A model generated the notes under the pieces. The model had not been told where the DNA came from and made no database searches. It saw only the letters and a list, made by a program, of their open reading frames with translations. The translations under genes and the position numbers were made by a program. From Wolfiporia cocos (taxonomy: Eukaryota; Basidiomycota; Agaricomycetes; Polyporales; Phaeolaceae), in NCBI GenBank assembly GCA_029448655.1, contig JACCLO010000004.1, positions 992,001 to 1,056,000 on the forward strand: 64,000 nucleotides of DNA. Reading direction: 5' to 3'. Shown piece after piece: positions 1 to 13,425 of the stretch. Position 1 is the first letter of the stretch. Each line of letters begins with the position of its first letter.

Positions 1-135
1 CCTCCCTTCCATGTGGACTTTGCCTATTGCGTTGATTTGTGCGTCTTCGCCCGGTATATCGTCCGCGGTGCTGCTGGCTCCCACTAAGCTGCCATCTGCG
101 CGAGGTAGTGCTGGAGAGATTATATCGAGTATTCC
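1..135 (-). CDS. Possible 3'-ward exon of a gene cut by the window edge
   Basis: On the minus strand an open frame of 45 codons runs from an acceptor-like CAG (138-136) to the window edge. It reads as a Ser/Ala/Asp-rich, acidic stretch containing SSTADDIPGEDAQ. Upstream of the acceptor all frames are closed soon, so this would be an internal exon of a gene lying mostly to the left. No domain is recognised. It could equally be a chance open frame. Confidence 0.25.
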
Positions 136-1328
136 CTGACAAGCTGATATAAATGTGATTGATATGAGCGTCGTAAGTCAATATACATACGATACATGCG
201 CTTTCATCACGCACGCGATGCAGTCGCTCGCTTTTTGTGCATGCGCAGTTGGGTCTTTGTGCAAAGTCGTGGGCATTAATCTCGACATCACCTCCGTTAG
301 ATGAACTTCCATTTTGATTTAACATCGCTGGAATCGGCCTCTGGGACTCAAGGGCCTAAGTCGGTATTCTACACACAGATGAGTGAGCACTTGCCTCAAT
401 TGATACTATCGACTTCAGATCTTGACAAGCAACATTTTGGTATATGACACTGTTACGACGCTGCACACCAGCGACATCTATCGAAGAAGTGATTGTGCCA
501 CTCGGGTCGAGCAGGTAACATTGTGAACAAACATACTGTAGACTGTAGCCTGCAAACCACTTGATCCGTCGTCAACGCATGCATTATGAGGCGGTGTCGA
601 GTACACGGTAGAGCCAGTATCATGAGATGCTTGGTTATCTGGCATTTTTCGCCAGGTGAGGTTATTTGCGCAGTGCGAGTGCTGCTGGCAAACAAGTTCC
701 ACGTACCGAGAACTCCGTGTTCCCGGGTATCAGGCGACATCAGGGGACTCGTTTGAATATGATGAAGGCGCAAGATGTTCTAGTATGTGTAGATACGATC
801 TGAAACGGTTTCATTGAGTCTACACTGCTTTGACTTGCTATCCAAATTTAGACATGCATCGATGAGCGTCTTGACGAATCATCCTTGTCCTTGACAAGTT
901 TATCTTAACATATGCAAATAGTATTTGGATCGCCCACGAATCTGTGAAGCCGCGCAGACAGTCTATTCAAATCAGCCTGTAGACTCATCGAGCACAAAGC
1001 GGCATAGCCGCATAATACCTGTACCAGTGGTAGGTGAGTCTGCCCGATGCCGAATGTGTGCTTCTCACTGTCTGGTCCGTATTTACAGCAAAACTCTGCG
1101 TTGTGTACAGGACGCTACAACCTGCTACTTCATGTCATAACTACACTGTAATCAGTCCAAATGATGCATCTGCAGATCTGGATAGCGCTTGGGTTCGGCG
1201 AGATGAATCAGTACATATAGCTTCACGGAACTGTAAAGCGCATGTGCGTTTTGTTGTATAGTGAAATAGGCCCCAATGAGTTGAGGAATAACTGACACCT
1301 CGTGGCCCGGCTAGATTCAGCGCTATAG
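136..1328. other. Intergenic, no gene recognised
   Basis: Only short overlapping open frames on both strands occur here, and none looks like a known family or splices into a longer frame. The right side is the 3' flank of F-box gene 1. Confidence 0.5.
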
Positions 1329-2937
1329 CTATATCTTGTTATTCAGCAACAGCTGTCCATTCCATGTAGCCCTACGCAGACGTTTTAGCACAGAAGATGT
1401 GCATATACGGATAAACAAGATCGCCAGGACAACACATACCTCAGAACACCCTTTGAGAGCATGTTTGGGAACCACAGGGGTGCAAGCCCCGTCCATATGG
1501 ACCCCATTTCTTCCCACAAACCACCGATTCCCCAAAACTCGATTTTCACTTGTTTGAGGCGAATATAGCGCCGGTGCGACAGTATTTGGTCGATTTGCGA
1601 TATTTCCTGGCATAATCTCAATAGTTCTTGACGGATATTCAAGACTCTCATGAACTCCATGGAGCAAGTCCAATTTAGCTTCACCTGCTCCAATGTGGCG
1701 GCTGGTGCATAGTTGACGAGTGCTACGATCCGATCGTAGTTGCGGGCCAGCAATATCGTGTCCCCTTCGAGACGGATATACATCGTAAGTACCGATAATT
1801 GAGAGCTGACGGAAAGGTTCAGACAACGCTCTGGAGAAAGTCATATATAACGGCTGTTCAATAAATACACATCATGCAATCAGAGGTAAATCGCGACGTA
1901 CCGACCATGTCTCGAGCTTCAAGGCCACCTAGGTTCAGTAGAGGAGAAACATTTACGGTTAACTCCTGTAATGACTTTCTAGTGGACCGCAGCAATAATT
2001 GTACAGAGTAATCTGACATAGAGTTGAGGACAAACTCCAGCTCCAGCCGTTCACAGTGGGTGGTCAGCCGTATAGAGACCAGTCCACGAAGAACTTCTGG
2101 ACTAGCAGCCCCAAAACGGCCGAGCCGCAAACTCCGCAAATTTGGTGGGATGACCCACCGCTTGCCAGGACGTGACAAGCACGTATTAGTGAAGGAGATT
2201 CCATCAAGGCGAAGCTCCTCCAGGCCATGTAACGCACAAACAAGGCGGCCCAAGACACTGATGGACGGCAAGACGACGTCGTCTAGCCACAGTTCAGTAA
2301 TGCTTGCGTAAGTTGACAGATGTAGAAAGATGCTGTCAGGAATGGTTCTGGTCATCCATTCACCACTCTCGAGATGAAGCCGCTCTGTGCGTGTGAGTAT
2401 GCCTGCAAGCATGGCCGCAAACGTCGCAAGATGAGCGAGACTCCCGCGCTTTCCGTCCGCTGTGATGTTGCCTTTGATATTGACTCGCTGCGCTTGTTGC
2501 CTGTGCTTTGGCACTGCAAGTAAGAGTCTCCCCACTCGAAAAGCTTCTTCACGGGTGCCAAGTTGCTGGGGACCAAAATTCATTCGGTCCAGGAGGAAGC
2601 GACTCCTTGTACGCCACCCGCGGCATACAGCCTCGGTTGCCCTGAGGGTCGCTGGTTCTTCCCGTAGGCAATCTATGACTCTATCCCATATCTCGATGGG
2701 TACGGAAGACGCCGCTGTCTTGTACAGCATTGATGGAGGTTCTGTCCCCCACTTAAGAACTCGATGACCTGCCTCATATTCGGATCCAGACACGCTCTCA
2801 TTTGTTTGAAATGCGTCATTGACATATGCTGTGCAGCTCTATACAACCACGAAGGTTATGGCTGATATAGTCTCCCTCGGCCTGCAAGAAGCACATACCT
2901 TGGGGTCATCGTATGGATCCTGAAAGTACTCGGCCAT
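1329..2937 (-). CDS. F-box/LRR-like protein, paralog 1
   Basis: Predicted exons 2937-2899, 2838-1902, 1830-1440 and 1371-1329 give 469 aa. Exon 2 holds an F-box helix pattern (VPIEIWDRVIDCL, then an EAVCRGW-type segment), followed by a long leucine-rich region with recurring hydrophobic strands (HLATFAAMLAG, LHLSTYASITELWLDDV). F-box proteins of this kind are substrate receptors of SCF ubiquitin ligases; binding to Skp1 is inferred, and no substrate can be named. The start is the ATG of a 13-codon first exon; the long frame itself opens only at GTG. Intron phases are 0, 1 and 2, identical to the paralogs at 13426, 20412 and 24240. An apparent frameshift near 1780 disappears when the acceptor homologous to that of paralog 2 (CAG at 1833-1831) is used, so the gene looks intact. 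It is divergent from the beta-glucosidase. Confidence 0.8.
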
Positions 2938-3702
2938 GCCAGCCAATCGTCGAACGTTGGTCAATGCATAGATCCTACAACTCGGACTAAGCTAGTCCGG
3001 ACGCTAAGCTACGTGTGCAAGCGCAGGCAGCAAGTTATGTTACTCACTGTGTAGTGGGAGAAGAATAGCGGGAACTGGGAAAGCCAGGACGGGCGCTAGA
3101 GATGCTAAGAGACGCCAGACTGCTGATGTGGCGCAACATGTCCTTCGATCGTTTGATATGCATTATGCATGATCACCGCCGCTATTGTGGATGCTCAGGA
3201 ACTCTATATGCATTCGTGTGGATGCACATTCGCGTGCGTGGCGTGTAGCTTAAGCATTCATGCGTTCAAGAACGACCTTTATTAGCCTTGCTTGTGGCTG
3301 TCCTGACTTTAGCTGTAGCATCGGGCCGACCTTTCAGATCTCAGCCTTCTTCTCGGATTTTGAGGCAACGAGTGAGAAACGCAGGCCTATACTGCTGGGA
3401 CCGGACGTTCAGGGAGGCTTGAGCTGCCAATGCTACAAGCATGATGCTCGTACTCCCTCTTGCTTTGCTGCGGCTACTCAACGAAAGACCACCGTACGTA
3501 CGTTCCCCCAAAAATCTGTGTGCTTAACATAGAGGCCGAGGCACCCACAGGATCTACGTATTTGTCGTGCCACTTGACCATGAGCTACACTCATCTGACT
3601 GCTAGTCCGAGGATTATCCGCCCTCTGCTTTCGTTATAAAAGTCAGAAACACCGTCTAGTGCCAAACCGTTCCCAAGGGTGCCTTGAAGGACTGCTCGCA
3701 CC
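2938..3702. promoter_or_regulatory. Divergent intergenic region between F-box 1 and the beta-glucosidase
   Basis: This 765-bp region separates two divergently transcribed genes and must hold both promoters. A 90-codon plus-strand frame at 3260-3532 has no recognisable homology and is probably spurious. A TATA-like TATAAAA occurs near 3636 on the plus strand. Confidence 0.4.
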
Positions 3703-6700
3703 ATGTCAACAATGTCTCGTTCGTTTCTCGATGCATCAATCCCAGACCTAGTGGGCAAGCTCAACACCAACGAGAAAATATCGCTTCTGGGCGCACCGAA
3801 TTGGTGGAACACTAATGCAGTTGAACGGCTGGAGATTCCGGCAATACGCATGAGTGATGGGCCGAATGTGAGCCGCATATCATCGCAAAGGCACCTGCTA
3901 TATCTAACGCATCGTGTACAATAGGGCGTCAGAGGTTCATCGCATTTTGTATCAACACCGGCTCAATGTCTGCCGGTATGTTTGTCACGTCGCCCTGAGC
4001 GATCGATTCTAGCTAACATCCCGGAAGTGTGCTACTTCGATGGCATCAACGTTTGACAAAGAACTTCTTTATCAAGTCGGCGAATTCCTTGCAGACGAAA
4101 CCAAGATAAAGTCTTCGGTCATTCTACTTGCTCCTACATGCAACGTACAGCGAAACCCGCTGGGAGGTCGGGCATTCGAGTCCTTCTCCGAAGACCCACA
4201 TCTCTCCGGTAAGCCGATGCAGTCACATGCACAAGTCGGATAGTGAATCAAGATTGCGATTGCAGGTATGATGGCCGCTTCATACGTCAACGGTCTTCAG
4301 TCGAAAAATGTGGCATCTACAATCAAACATTTCGTTGCCAATGATCAAGAACATGAACGGACGGCTGCCGATTCAGTCATGTCTGAGCGTGCTTTGCGTG
4401 AAGTCTATCTATACCCGTAAGCAGACTGGTGTGGCGTAGCATGGTTATAAACTCGTGACTTGACATTTCTACGAGCCAGATTCATGCTTGCGCAAAAACA
4501 TGCAAAGCCATGGGCATTCATGACTTCGTGAGGAACCCCTCCATCGAGTTTAATCTGCTTGTAACTTTTGGTGCAGCTATGGACGGATTGAAGGCGTGCA
4601 CTGCTCTGAGAGCCCAAAGCTTATTCAAGATATTCTACGAAAGGAATGGGGATTTGACGGTATCGTCATGAGCGATTGGTGATCTATCATTCTCTCTTGA
4701 TTTGTCTTTTTGACCAATCGCATGTGAGAAGGTACGGAACATACAGCGTCGATCTGGCCGTCAATGCAGGACTCGATCTTGAGATGCCAGGGCCGCCGCG
4801 CTGGCGCACGCCTCTTCTGATCACTCACATGCTCTCTTCCCAGAAAATCTTGACTACCACTCTTGACAAGCGTGTAAGTTTGATGCTCGAGTTCGTGCAA
4901 CGCCAGGCGCGGCGCAACCCAGAAGTGGTATATGGGGACGGGAAGGAGCGTACGCGCGATACAGAGGAAGGGAGAAAGTTCTGCAGGAAATTAGCTGCGG
5001 AAGGGATGGTCGTGCTCAAAAATGAAGGCGAGGTGCTACCCGTGAAGCCAACAGAGGGGCGGACCGTGAAGGTCGCCTTGATGGGTCCGAATATGAAAGG
5101 CAGAGTGATCTCTGGAGGCGGGTCTGCGGCTCTCAAGCCGAGCTATGTCGTCACGCCTCACGATGGCCTTGTCAACAATGCGCCTGCCGGAGTTGAACTC
5201 CAGTATGAGCTTGGATGCTATGGTTCGCAAGCTCATGCGCATCGTTCGTAAATACTTAGCTGACTTTATCTGTAGCTCACAGGTATCTCCCGACCTTGGA
5301 AAACTATCTGACGACACAATCTGGCAAGCCCGGCTGGACGTGCAGTTTCTATAATCACGACGCTCAAGACCATCCCATCTTCGACAAGCCCGTCGCAGAG
5401 TTCATCCTGGCGGATACACGTATCAGACTCAACGATTTCCTCCCAGATAGATTAACGACCAATTGGACCATCCGAGTACAGGGACTGCTCACGATGGACA
5501 AGACCACCACGTACGAGTTCGGTCTGACTGTCGCCGGTCGTGCGCGGTTGTTTATCGAAGGGAAGCAAGTGATCGATAACTGGACCAGGCAGACGCCGGG
5601 TGAATTCTTCTATGGGTAAGTTTGCAATCAATTTTGCCTCATCTCACCGGTATCATGGTTGCCGTGCAGACAAGGTACCGTAGAGGAGAAGGCATCGGTT
5701 GACTTGGTCAAGGGCAAAGCTGTCGATATCATGGTCGAATACACCAACACGAAGCCCCCGGATGGCCCTGAGGCGGACAGGTCTCAGCCAGCTCTGATGC
5801 GCGGTGTAGTGAGTTTGTACATCTTGATATGATTGTCAAATTCCATATTGATTTGATGCAGCGTCTAGGAGGTTGCGAAAAGATCGATCCCGATGAGGCT
5901 ATGGTGCGCGCTGAGAAATTAGCAGCATCTTCAGATGTTGTAATTCTGGTCGCTGGCCTATCCCCTGACTGGGAGAGTGAGGGATTCGATAGACCTACCC
6001 TGGATATGCCCGGCAGAACAAATGAGCTCATCACTCGAGTGGCGAAGGCAAATCCGAACACCGTCGTCTGTATCCAAGCTGTGAGTGCGATCACTGATGC
6101 ACGATGTGAATTGATTTCACACTCACGGCTGATATCAAGGGGTCAGCGGTCTCGATGCCGTGGGTGTCTGGTACAAATGGCTTAATTCAGGCCTGGTACT
6201 CAGGCAACGAAGTTGGCAATGCTCTTGCGGACGTCGTATACGGGCGTGTTAACCCCAGTGGTCGCTTATCTCTCACACTCCCTGCCCGCGAACAAGATAT
6301 CGCTGCCTATCCCAACTTGCGCAGCGAGGGTGGGAAGATCCACTATAACGAAGAGCTCTTAGTCGGGTACAAGTTCTACAACGCGAAGGGCATCAGCCCT
6401 TTGTTCCCCTTCGGGTAGGTGACGCACTGAGTTCGATGTACTACCTACTGAATGCATCCGCAGTTTCGGATTGTCGTATACGACATTCACCACTTCCGAT
6501 CTCTCTCTGACAGAGCCCTCCTCGCATGACGCGTCCCTCCGCGTAGACGTCTCCGTCAACGTTACAAACACAGGCTCTATAGGCGGCTCAGAAATCGTGC
6601 AGGTCTATGTCTCGTTACCTGAGCACGGCTTTACAACTCCCCAGCTGCAGCTGCGTGGGTTCACGAAAGTGCGCGATCTCGCGCCAGGCGAAATCAGGCG

Positions 6701-6869
6701 GGCGACGGTGCAGCTGGATAAGTACGCATTCTCGTTCTGGCACCCAGTGGAGGACGCTTGGTCCGTCAGGGCGGGAGCGTACGGGGTATTTATTGGGAAA
6801 AGCAGCGCGGAGATGGTGCTACAGGGTTCCGTGAACATCAAACAGAGTTTCCTCTGGAGTGGCCTTTGA
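3703..6869 (+). CDS. GH3 beta-glucosidase with PA14 insert, intracellular
   Basis: Twelve predicted exons (3703-3867, 3925-3975, 4028-4208, 4266-4416, 4480-4527, 4577-4678, 4732-5222, 5276-5615, 5670-5808, 5862-6080, 6140-6414, 6464-6869) sum to 855 aa, the usual size of fungal PA14-containing GH3 enzymes. The N-terminal (beta/alpha)8 domain shows RMSDGPN, the [15 protein letters not shown] signature, [12 protein letters not shown] and VMSDW, whose Asp (about residue 232) is the expected catalytic nucleophile. A PA14 domain (about residues 415-555) interrupts the second catalytic domain, and a fibronectin III-like domain ends the protein. It would hydrolyse terminal beta-glucosyl residues such as cellobiose. 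The start MSTMSRSF has no signal peptide, so an intracellular enzyme is inferred. The donor of intron 7 (GTTCGC at 5223) is weak but keeps the conserved [11 protein letters not shown]. Confidence 0.93.
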
Positions 6870-7224
6870 AGCTTGTCACGGGTCATGTCGGGTGTTTTAA
6901 TTTTGTCATAATTTGATTCAATGAAAACTAGCTCTCGTGCGGCATGACTATTAATGACGGGCCGAAGCTCGAGCGGCCACTGGCAGTGATGATCATCTGA
7001 TGGGTTCGATCAATATGTACAAGCCAGAGGATGTAACAGACTGTAGCTACGCACGTCTACGCTGGACAGTTACAAAAATGGCGTTGCAATGTTACGGTCG
7101 CTTGCACCGCAACGGGCGCCAATCATCGCTAATGGCCCAGCCACGTGCGAGTGCTAGGGCATTCCGAGCAGCACGTACGACTTAACTCGCACACAGCACT
7201 GATTTCCCCGTCGCGTCCAGGCCA
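6870..7224. promoter_or_regulatory. Intergenic between GH3 gene and myosin
   Basis: This 355-bp region holds the 3' flank of the beta-glucosidase and the promoter of the myosin gene. No further gene or clear TATA box was seen. Confidence 0.4.
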
Positions 7225-10200
7225 ATGGCCGAAAACATCTACAGCAAGGGGACCAGGGTATGGTTCGCCGACAAGGAGCAGGGCTGGATATCAGCCGAGG
7301 TCACCTCGGTCACCAGGAACCCCGACGATACAGTCAAGCTCACATTCATCGACGAACGCGGCAAGGCAAGAGACCACTACCCCATGAAGGCTCTCGGGCA
7401 TAGCTCACGACCAACTGTAGGACATTGCCATTGATACCACAGTGCAGAACATCAAGAAAGGCGTGGAAAGCCTGCCCCCATTACGAAACCCACCGCTCCT
7501 GGAAACCGCTGATGACCTAGCCACGCTCTCGCACCTCAATGAACCCTCTGGTACGCCAAATGGCCGATTTATGTCCTACAATTGCTGACGCATCACTGCC
7601 AGTCCTTCATACTATTCGCAATCGTTATGCGCAACATAGCATATACACCTATAGTGGTATTGTCCTGATCGCCATGAACCCGTTCCAACGCGTCACTCTC
7701 TACGGCCCCGAGATTATTCAAGCATACAACGGCCGCAAGCGCGGGGAGCTGGAGCCGCACTTGTTTGCCATTGCGGAGGATGCATATACAGCCATGAGCA
7801 AGGATGGGATTGGACAGACAATCATCGTTTCGGGTGAAAGGCGAGTGTCAACGTCTTCCGATCACTGAAGCTGGCAAACTGATCCCTCTGTTAGTGGTGC
7901 AGGTAAGACGGAATCAGTAAGTTACATCTACATTCGACTCAGGCTGTCATGATTCAACGCCCTTCCCAGGCCAAGTTTATCATGCGTTACATCGCGTCTG
8001 TGAATCCGCCGAACTCGAAGAACAAGGGAAAGACAAAGATCTCGCTCGACGAGTCGAGTGAGGTGGAACGTCAGATTCTTGCCACGAACCCCGTGCTCGA
8101 GGCTTTCGGTAACGCCAAGACAACCCGAAACGATAACTCGTCGCGGTTCGGTAAATACATCCAGGTTAGTCGGCCTCTCCGCTCCATCGCGTGCATCCTC
8201 CTCACCTCCGTGTAGATTCTATTCGACGGCAACACAGAGATCGTCGGCGCGCGGATTCGAACATACCTCCTTGAACGCTCTCGCGTCGTCTTCCAGCCGC
8301 TCACGGAGCGTAACTACCACATCTTCTACCAGCTTTGCGCGGGTGCGCCGCTCAAAGAGCGCAAGGACCTTGCTCTTGACGCGGACGTGTCCAAATTCCT
8401 GTATCTCAGCCAGGGTGGCCCGCAGTCGACGCCGATCCCTGGTGTCGACGACGCTGACGAATTCCGGCAAACGCAGACGGCGCTCAGCACGATCGGGATC
8501 AGTGTGGAGAAGCAATGGGCGGTCTTCAAGCTGCTCGCAGCCTTGCTCCACCTCGGAAACATCAAGATTACGCAGACGCGGAGCGATGCGGTGATTGACG
8601 ACACGGACTCCGCGCTGCAGCTGTCAACGCGCTTCCTCGGGATTCCCCTCGCAGACTTCAAGAAGTGGACCGTCAAGAAACAGATCACTACCCGATCCGA
8701 GAAGATCGTCAGCGCTCTCAATGCGGCACAGGCGACCGTCGTCAGGGACAGTGTGGCCAAATTTGTATATGCTTGCCTGTTTGAGTGGCTGGTAGCGATT
8801 GTCAATGAGAGTCTGGCGGGCGAGGGTGGCGAGGCGGCGAGCAAAGCAGAGATGTTCATCGGTGTTCTGGATATCTACGGATTCGAGCACTTCAAGAAGG
8901 TAAGAACAAAACATTTTATCCAAAGATTCTCAATGAATTGTTGTGCAGAACTCGTTCGAGCAATTCAGCATTAACTATGCCAACGAGAAGCTTCAGCAAG
9001 AGGTAGGTGGTTTCACAGCTTGCTTCGCGCGGTCCCGCTCACAATTGTACAGTTCAACGCACACGTATTCAAACTTGAGCAAGAAGAGTATGTTCGCGAG
9101 AAAATCAACTGGACTTTTATCGAATTCTCGGATAATCAGCCTTGTATCGACGTGGTGGAGGGCAAGCTTGGCGTAATGGCGCTTTTGGATGAGGAATCGC
9201 GACTTCCATCGGGCACAGACGCGTCCTTCCTGCAGAAGCTATTCACCCAGCTCGACAAGCCGGAGAACAGGAAGGTATTCAAGAAGCCGCGCTTCGGCAA
9301 CTCTGCATTCACCATCGCACACTATGCGCTCGACGTCACATACGAGGTCGAGGGCTTCCTCGAGAAGAACCGCGACACCGTGCCAGATGAGCACATGACG
9401 CTACTTATGAGCACGAAGAACACATTCCTGAAGGAGGTGCTCGACGCAGCGTTTGCGGCGACAAAAGCGCCCGACGCTGCGCCACCCGCCTCCCCGACCC
9501 CCTCAGACACTGGCAGCGGTGGCTCGCGCCGCTCGTCGGTTATCCCTGATCCCGGTCGCCAGTCCTTGATTGCGTCCTCTGCGACTTCTGGCCCCAAACG
9601 CATTGGAGCTGTGGCACGGAAGCCAACACAGGCATCGATCTTCAAAGCGTCGCTGGTGAATTTAATGGAAACTTTGAACGTCACAAACGTGCACTACATC
9701 CGCTGCATCAAGCCGAACGAGGCGAAGAAGGCTTGGGAGTTCACGCCCCAGCAGGTACTCGGCCAGCTGCGCGCGTGCGGTGTGTTGGAGACTATTCGTA
9801 TCAGCTGTGCTGGTTACCCATCGCGCTGGACATATGAGGAGTTTGCAGAGAGGTACGCAACTTTACTGTTAACCTTCTACCATGATATTCATCTCAGTGG
9901 TCAGGTACTATCTACTTGTGCACTCGTCTGAATGGGGCCCAATGATCCAGAACTTGCAGCTTAAGGAGCTCTGTACGCTCATCTTGGAAAGGACGATTAA
10001 CGATTCCGACAAGTACCAGACCGGTCTTACAAAGATCTTCTTCCGTGCGGGCATGCTTGCGGCGCTAGAGGCTCTGCGCTCTGGAAGGCTCAATGCATTG
10101 GTAACTGTTGTGCAGAAGAATATGCGGCGTCGTGTGGCGGTCAAGAAATACCGCGAGCTTCGTCGAGTAACCATCAAAATCCAGACATGGTGGCGCGGTA

Positions 10201-12847
10201 TCCTTGCGCGGAGGCTTGTGGAGGGTATCCGTCAAGAAGTGGCCGCTATCCGGATACAAACCGGTATCAGACGTTATCTGCAAAGGCGTCATTTCTCGGA
10301 GGTCAGACGCGGTGTCATCGCATTCCAAAGCCGTAAGTGCGCATGTCCCGCATGCACTTGTGTCTGCTGAAATTCGGCTAGGCGTCCGCGGAGCGCAGGC
10401 TCGCAGAGTCTTCTCGGAGTCCCGGAAAACTCGCGCTATTACTCTTTTGCAGAGTCTTCTGCGCGGAGTGTAAGTGACATCGCCCTTGATTGAGCCCTGC
10501 TACACACTGACACCTCTTGCAGGCTGGTCCGGAGGTCATATCGCACCGATGTCCACAGAGTCATCCTTATTCAGTCATGTATGCGGCGTCGGCTTGCGCG
10601 CAAGGAGCTCAAGGCGCTCAAGCAAGAAGCACGATCGGTGTCCAAATTCAAGGAGATTTCATATCGCCTGGAGAACAAGGTCGTCGAGCTTACTCAAACG
10701 CTGCAAAAGCGCACCGAAGAAAAGAGGGAGCTGCAGGCTAAATTGTCGCAACTTGAATTGCAGCTGCAGCAGCTGGCAATGCGCCACGAGGAATCTGATG
10801 CTCGCGCCAAACAGTTCCAGAGTGACCTGCAAGCAACGCAGCAAGAGCTTACGCGACGAGATGAGCTGCTCGCTGCCAAAGAGGATGTCGAGCGGCGACT
10901 CGAAGAAGCACTTGCGAAAGCGGCTGAAAAGGAGGATGCTATTCAGCGGCTTACAGATAGCTTGGCGCAACAAGCTATTAAACTAGAATCCCAACAGAAG
11001 ACATTAGAGAACATGCCGGCCCGCAGCATCGAAGACGACAGCTCTATCATTGTAACCCTCAAGAACGAGGTTGGCAACCTCCGTGAACAGCTCAACCGCG
11101 CAAACGCACTCAATGCACTCACGAGAGGTACACGAGCCGAGCCTGCATCTCCGACATTTGCAACGGGTCTGCGTCTCGGAGAGTTTGCACCGGCAGCAGC
11201 TGTCAACGGCAATGGGCTCGCCTCCCGCGTCCATCAACGACGGCACAGCTCAGCAGGGGTCTACGCCCTCAGCCCCATCGACAACCGCACATCTGCAGAC
11301 GAACTTATGATCATGGCGAAGCGTAGTCAAGCGGCGAATCCTCGCGCCGTCTCAGTTGCGTACAATGGCGAGGATGGTCTGACACGGTTGCGCGCACCAG
11401 ATGGCCTTTCTGACTATTACGATGTTGCTGAGGAAAAGATCCGGTTGATGCAGGACATCAGACGGCTCGACGAGGACGTGCTGGATGGCCTTATCCGTGG
11501 CCTACGGATCCCCGCACCTAGTACGACGAATCCGTCTGCTGTAAAGGAGATCCTGTTCCCTGCGAACTTGATCAGTCTCATCACCAATGAGATGTGGAAG
11601 TATGGCCTCATTCCTGAGAGCGAACGGTTCCTCGCGAACGTGATGCAGACCATCCAATCGCACGTCATGGTGAGTTCGTTCCCGATTGTACTCTGACCTC
11701 TGCCTAAGCGCTTTGCAGTCTTTCCAGGGTGAAGAGGCGATCGTCCCTGGAGTCTTCTGGTTATCCAATGTGCATGAGATGCTTTCCTTCATCTGTGTAG
11801 CGGAGAGCGACATGATGCAAGGCATTGGTCCAGGCGAGGAGAACGCAGTACGACCATTCGAGTGGGCAGATTATGAACGTCTCGTGTCCGTGGTGAAGCA
11901 CGATCTCGATAGCCTGGAGTACAACATCTACCACACGTGGATGCTTGAGACCAAGAAGCGCCTCTCCAAGATGGTCATTCCTGCTCTCATCGAGAGCCAA
12001 TCACTTCCCGGATTTACGACGACCGATGGCGGAGGAAGACTGTTCAACCGGCTGCTCAGCTCCAACGCCCAGCCTGCCTACAGCATGGAGGACATTCTCA
12101 CACTACTCAACAAGGTCTGGCAGAGTCTCAAAAGCTATTACATGGAAGATTCGGTAGTCCAGCAGGTTGTCACGGAACTGCTGAAGTTGATCGGAGTGAC
12201 AAGCTTCAACGACCTGCTTATGAGGAGAAACTTCTCGTCCTGGAAGCGAGGTAAGGCCATTTGAGGCTGTGACTATGACGTAACCTGACAAACCGTGATG
12301 CGTTTAGCTATGCAGATACAGTATAACATCACTCGCATAGAGGAGTGGTGCAAGTCGCATGATATGCCAGAGGGCACGCTTCAACTTGAGCACCTCATGC
12401 AAGCGACGAAGCTGCTACAGCTGAAAAAGGTGAGGCGTTCTCCTATGCGATGTGAATTCCGGGCTCAGATGACATTTCAGTCCACGCCGGCCGACATCGA
12501 GATTATATACGATGTCTGCTGGATGCTCACGCCGACGCAGATTCAACGCATGTGTATGAATTACTATGTTGCAGATTACGAGGTGAGTATTGAGCATGCA
12601 GGCATTAGCATCTTAAGAATTGATACTAAACAATGTACAGAACCCAATATCTCCCGAGATTCTGCGCGTGGTTGCTTCTCGGGTGATTGCCAACGACCGC
12701 AATGACCACCTACTCCTCGCGCCAGAGACCGAGGAAGTTGGCCCATACGAGCTTCCATTGCCGCGGGAAGTTTCAGGGTTGGAGACGTACGTTCCTGCAT
12801 ACTTGAACGTTCCACATCTTCGTAGGCTCGCGGCCCTGGTGGCCTGA
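7225..12847 (+). CDS. MYO2: Class V myosin heavy chain
   Basis: Fifteen predicted exons (7225-7365, 7421-7550, 7603-7840, 7895-7916, 7970-8164, 8216-8899, 8949-9002, 9053-9852, 9905-10332, 10382-10469, 10523-11669, 11719-12250, 12308-12429, 12481-12582, 12641-12847) give 1629 aa, typical of fungal myosin V. Order: SH3-like N-terminus; motor domain with P-loop GESGAGKT (about residues 168-175), [18 protein letters not shown] and HYIRCIKPN; several IQ motifs (about 770-900) for calmodulin-type light chains; a coiled coil rich in Leu/Glu/Gln (about 910-1100); and a C-terminal DIL cargo-binding domain ([29 protein letters not shown]). It moves vesicles and organelles along actin cables toward growth sites. 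Two introns (7366-7420 and 7841-7894) are GC-AG: only those junctions preserve the conserved protein. Exon 4 is only 22 nt and encodes the heart of the P-loop. Confidence 0.95.
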
Positions 12848-13425
12848 TGCAAGTCTGCTTTCGTTCTGCAATTTATATTGTTTGTCGAGCTTGGGATTCA
12901 CTCTACGGTACTAATCGCATACCCTTCATCCATATACGATATCTAAATGACATGAGATGATAATCGCGCAATGAACTGCCGACTGAATGCAGGACTATAT
13001 ATAATGTCACGATGTGCGTCTATCACGATGCAGCTATGCCTTTCAAGGTAACGTCTGGCGGTGTCTAACTGGGCACTCCAGCATCAACTGTATTGCATAC
13101 TGCATAGCGAACACCTGGGTCGAGCTTCAACGTTCAATGTTCAACCCTTGAAAGCACCCATCGCTGTGTTACATCCGACATGTGTATGGCAGGGTTCCTC
13201 CGCTTTTACAGTGACGGACCCGCATCAGCGACTATCACATTATGAGGCGCATCCATCGCTTTCATCGTAGTCAGTGCCGCCCGGATGTGTCATAGTCCCA
13301 TATCAGCGCACGTATTCCGGATTTGCTACCGATTCGATGGCTGTGCTCTCGGTTGTCTGCCATTCTCAAGGCGAATATTCTGCTGTAGCTACTGCAACCT
13401 TCATCGCGCGCACAGCCCGCCAATA
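12848..13425. other. Intergenic, no gene recognised
   Basis: This is the 3' flank of the myosin gene and the upstream region of F-box gene 2. Only short uninformative frames occur. Confidence 0.4.

Noticed and set aside
1760..1830. Apparent frameshift in F-box gene 1
   Set aside because: Two minus-strand frames overlap, but the acceptor homologous to paralog 2 puts all of exon 2 in one frame.
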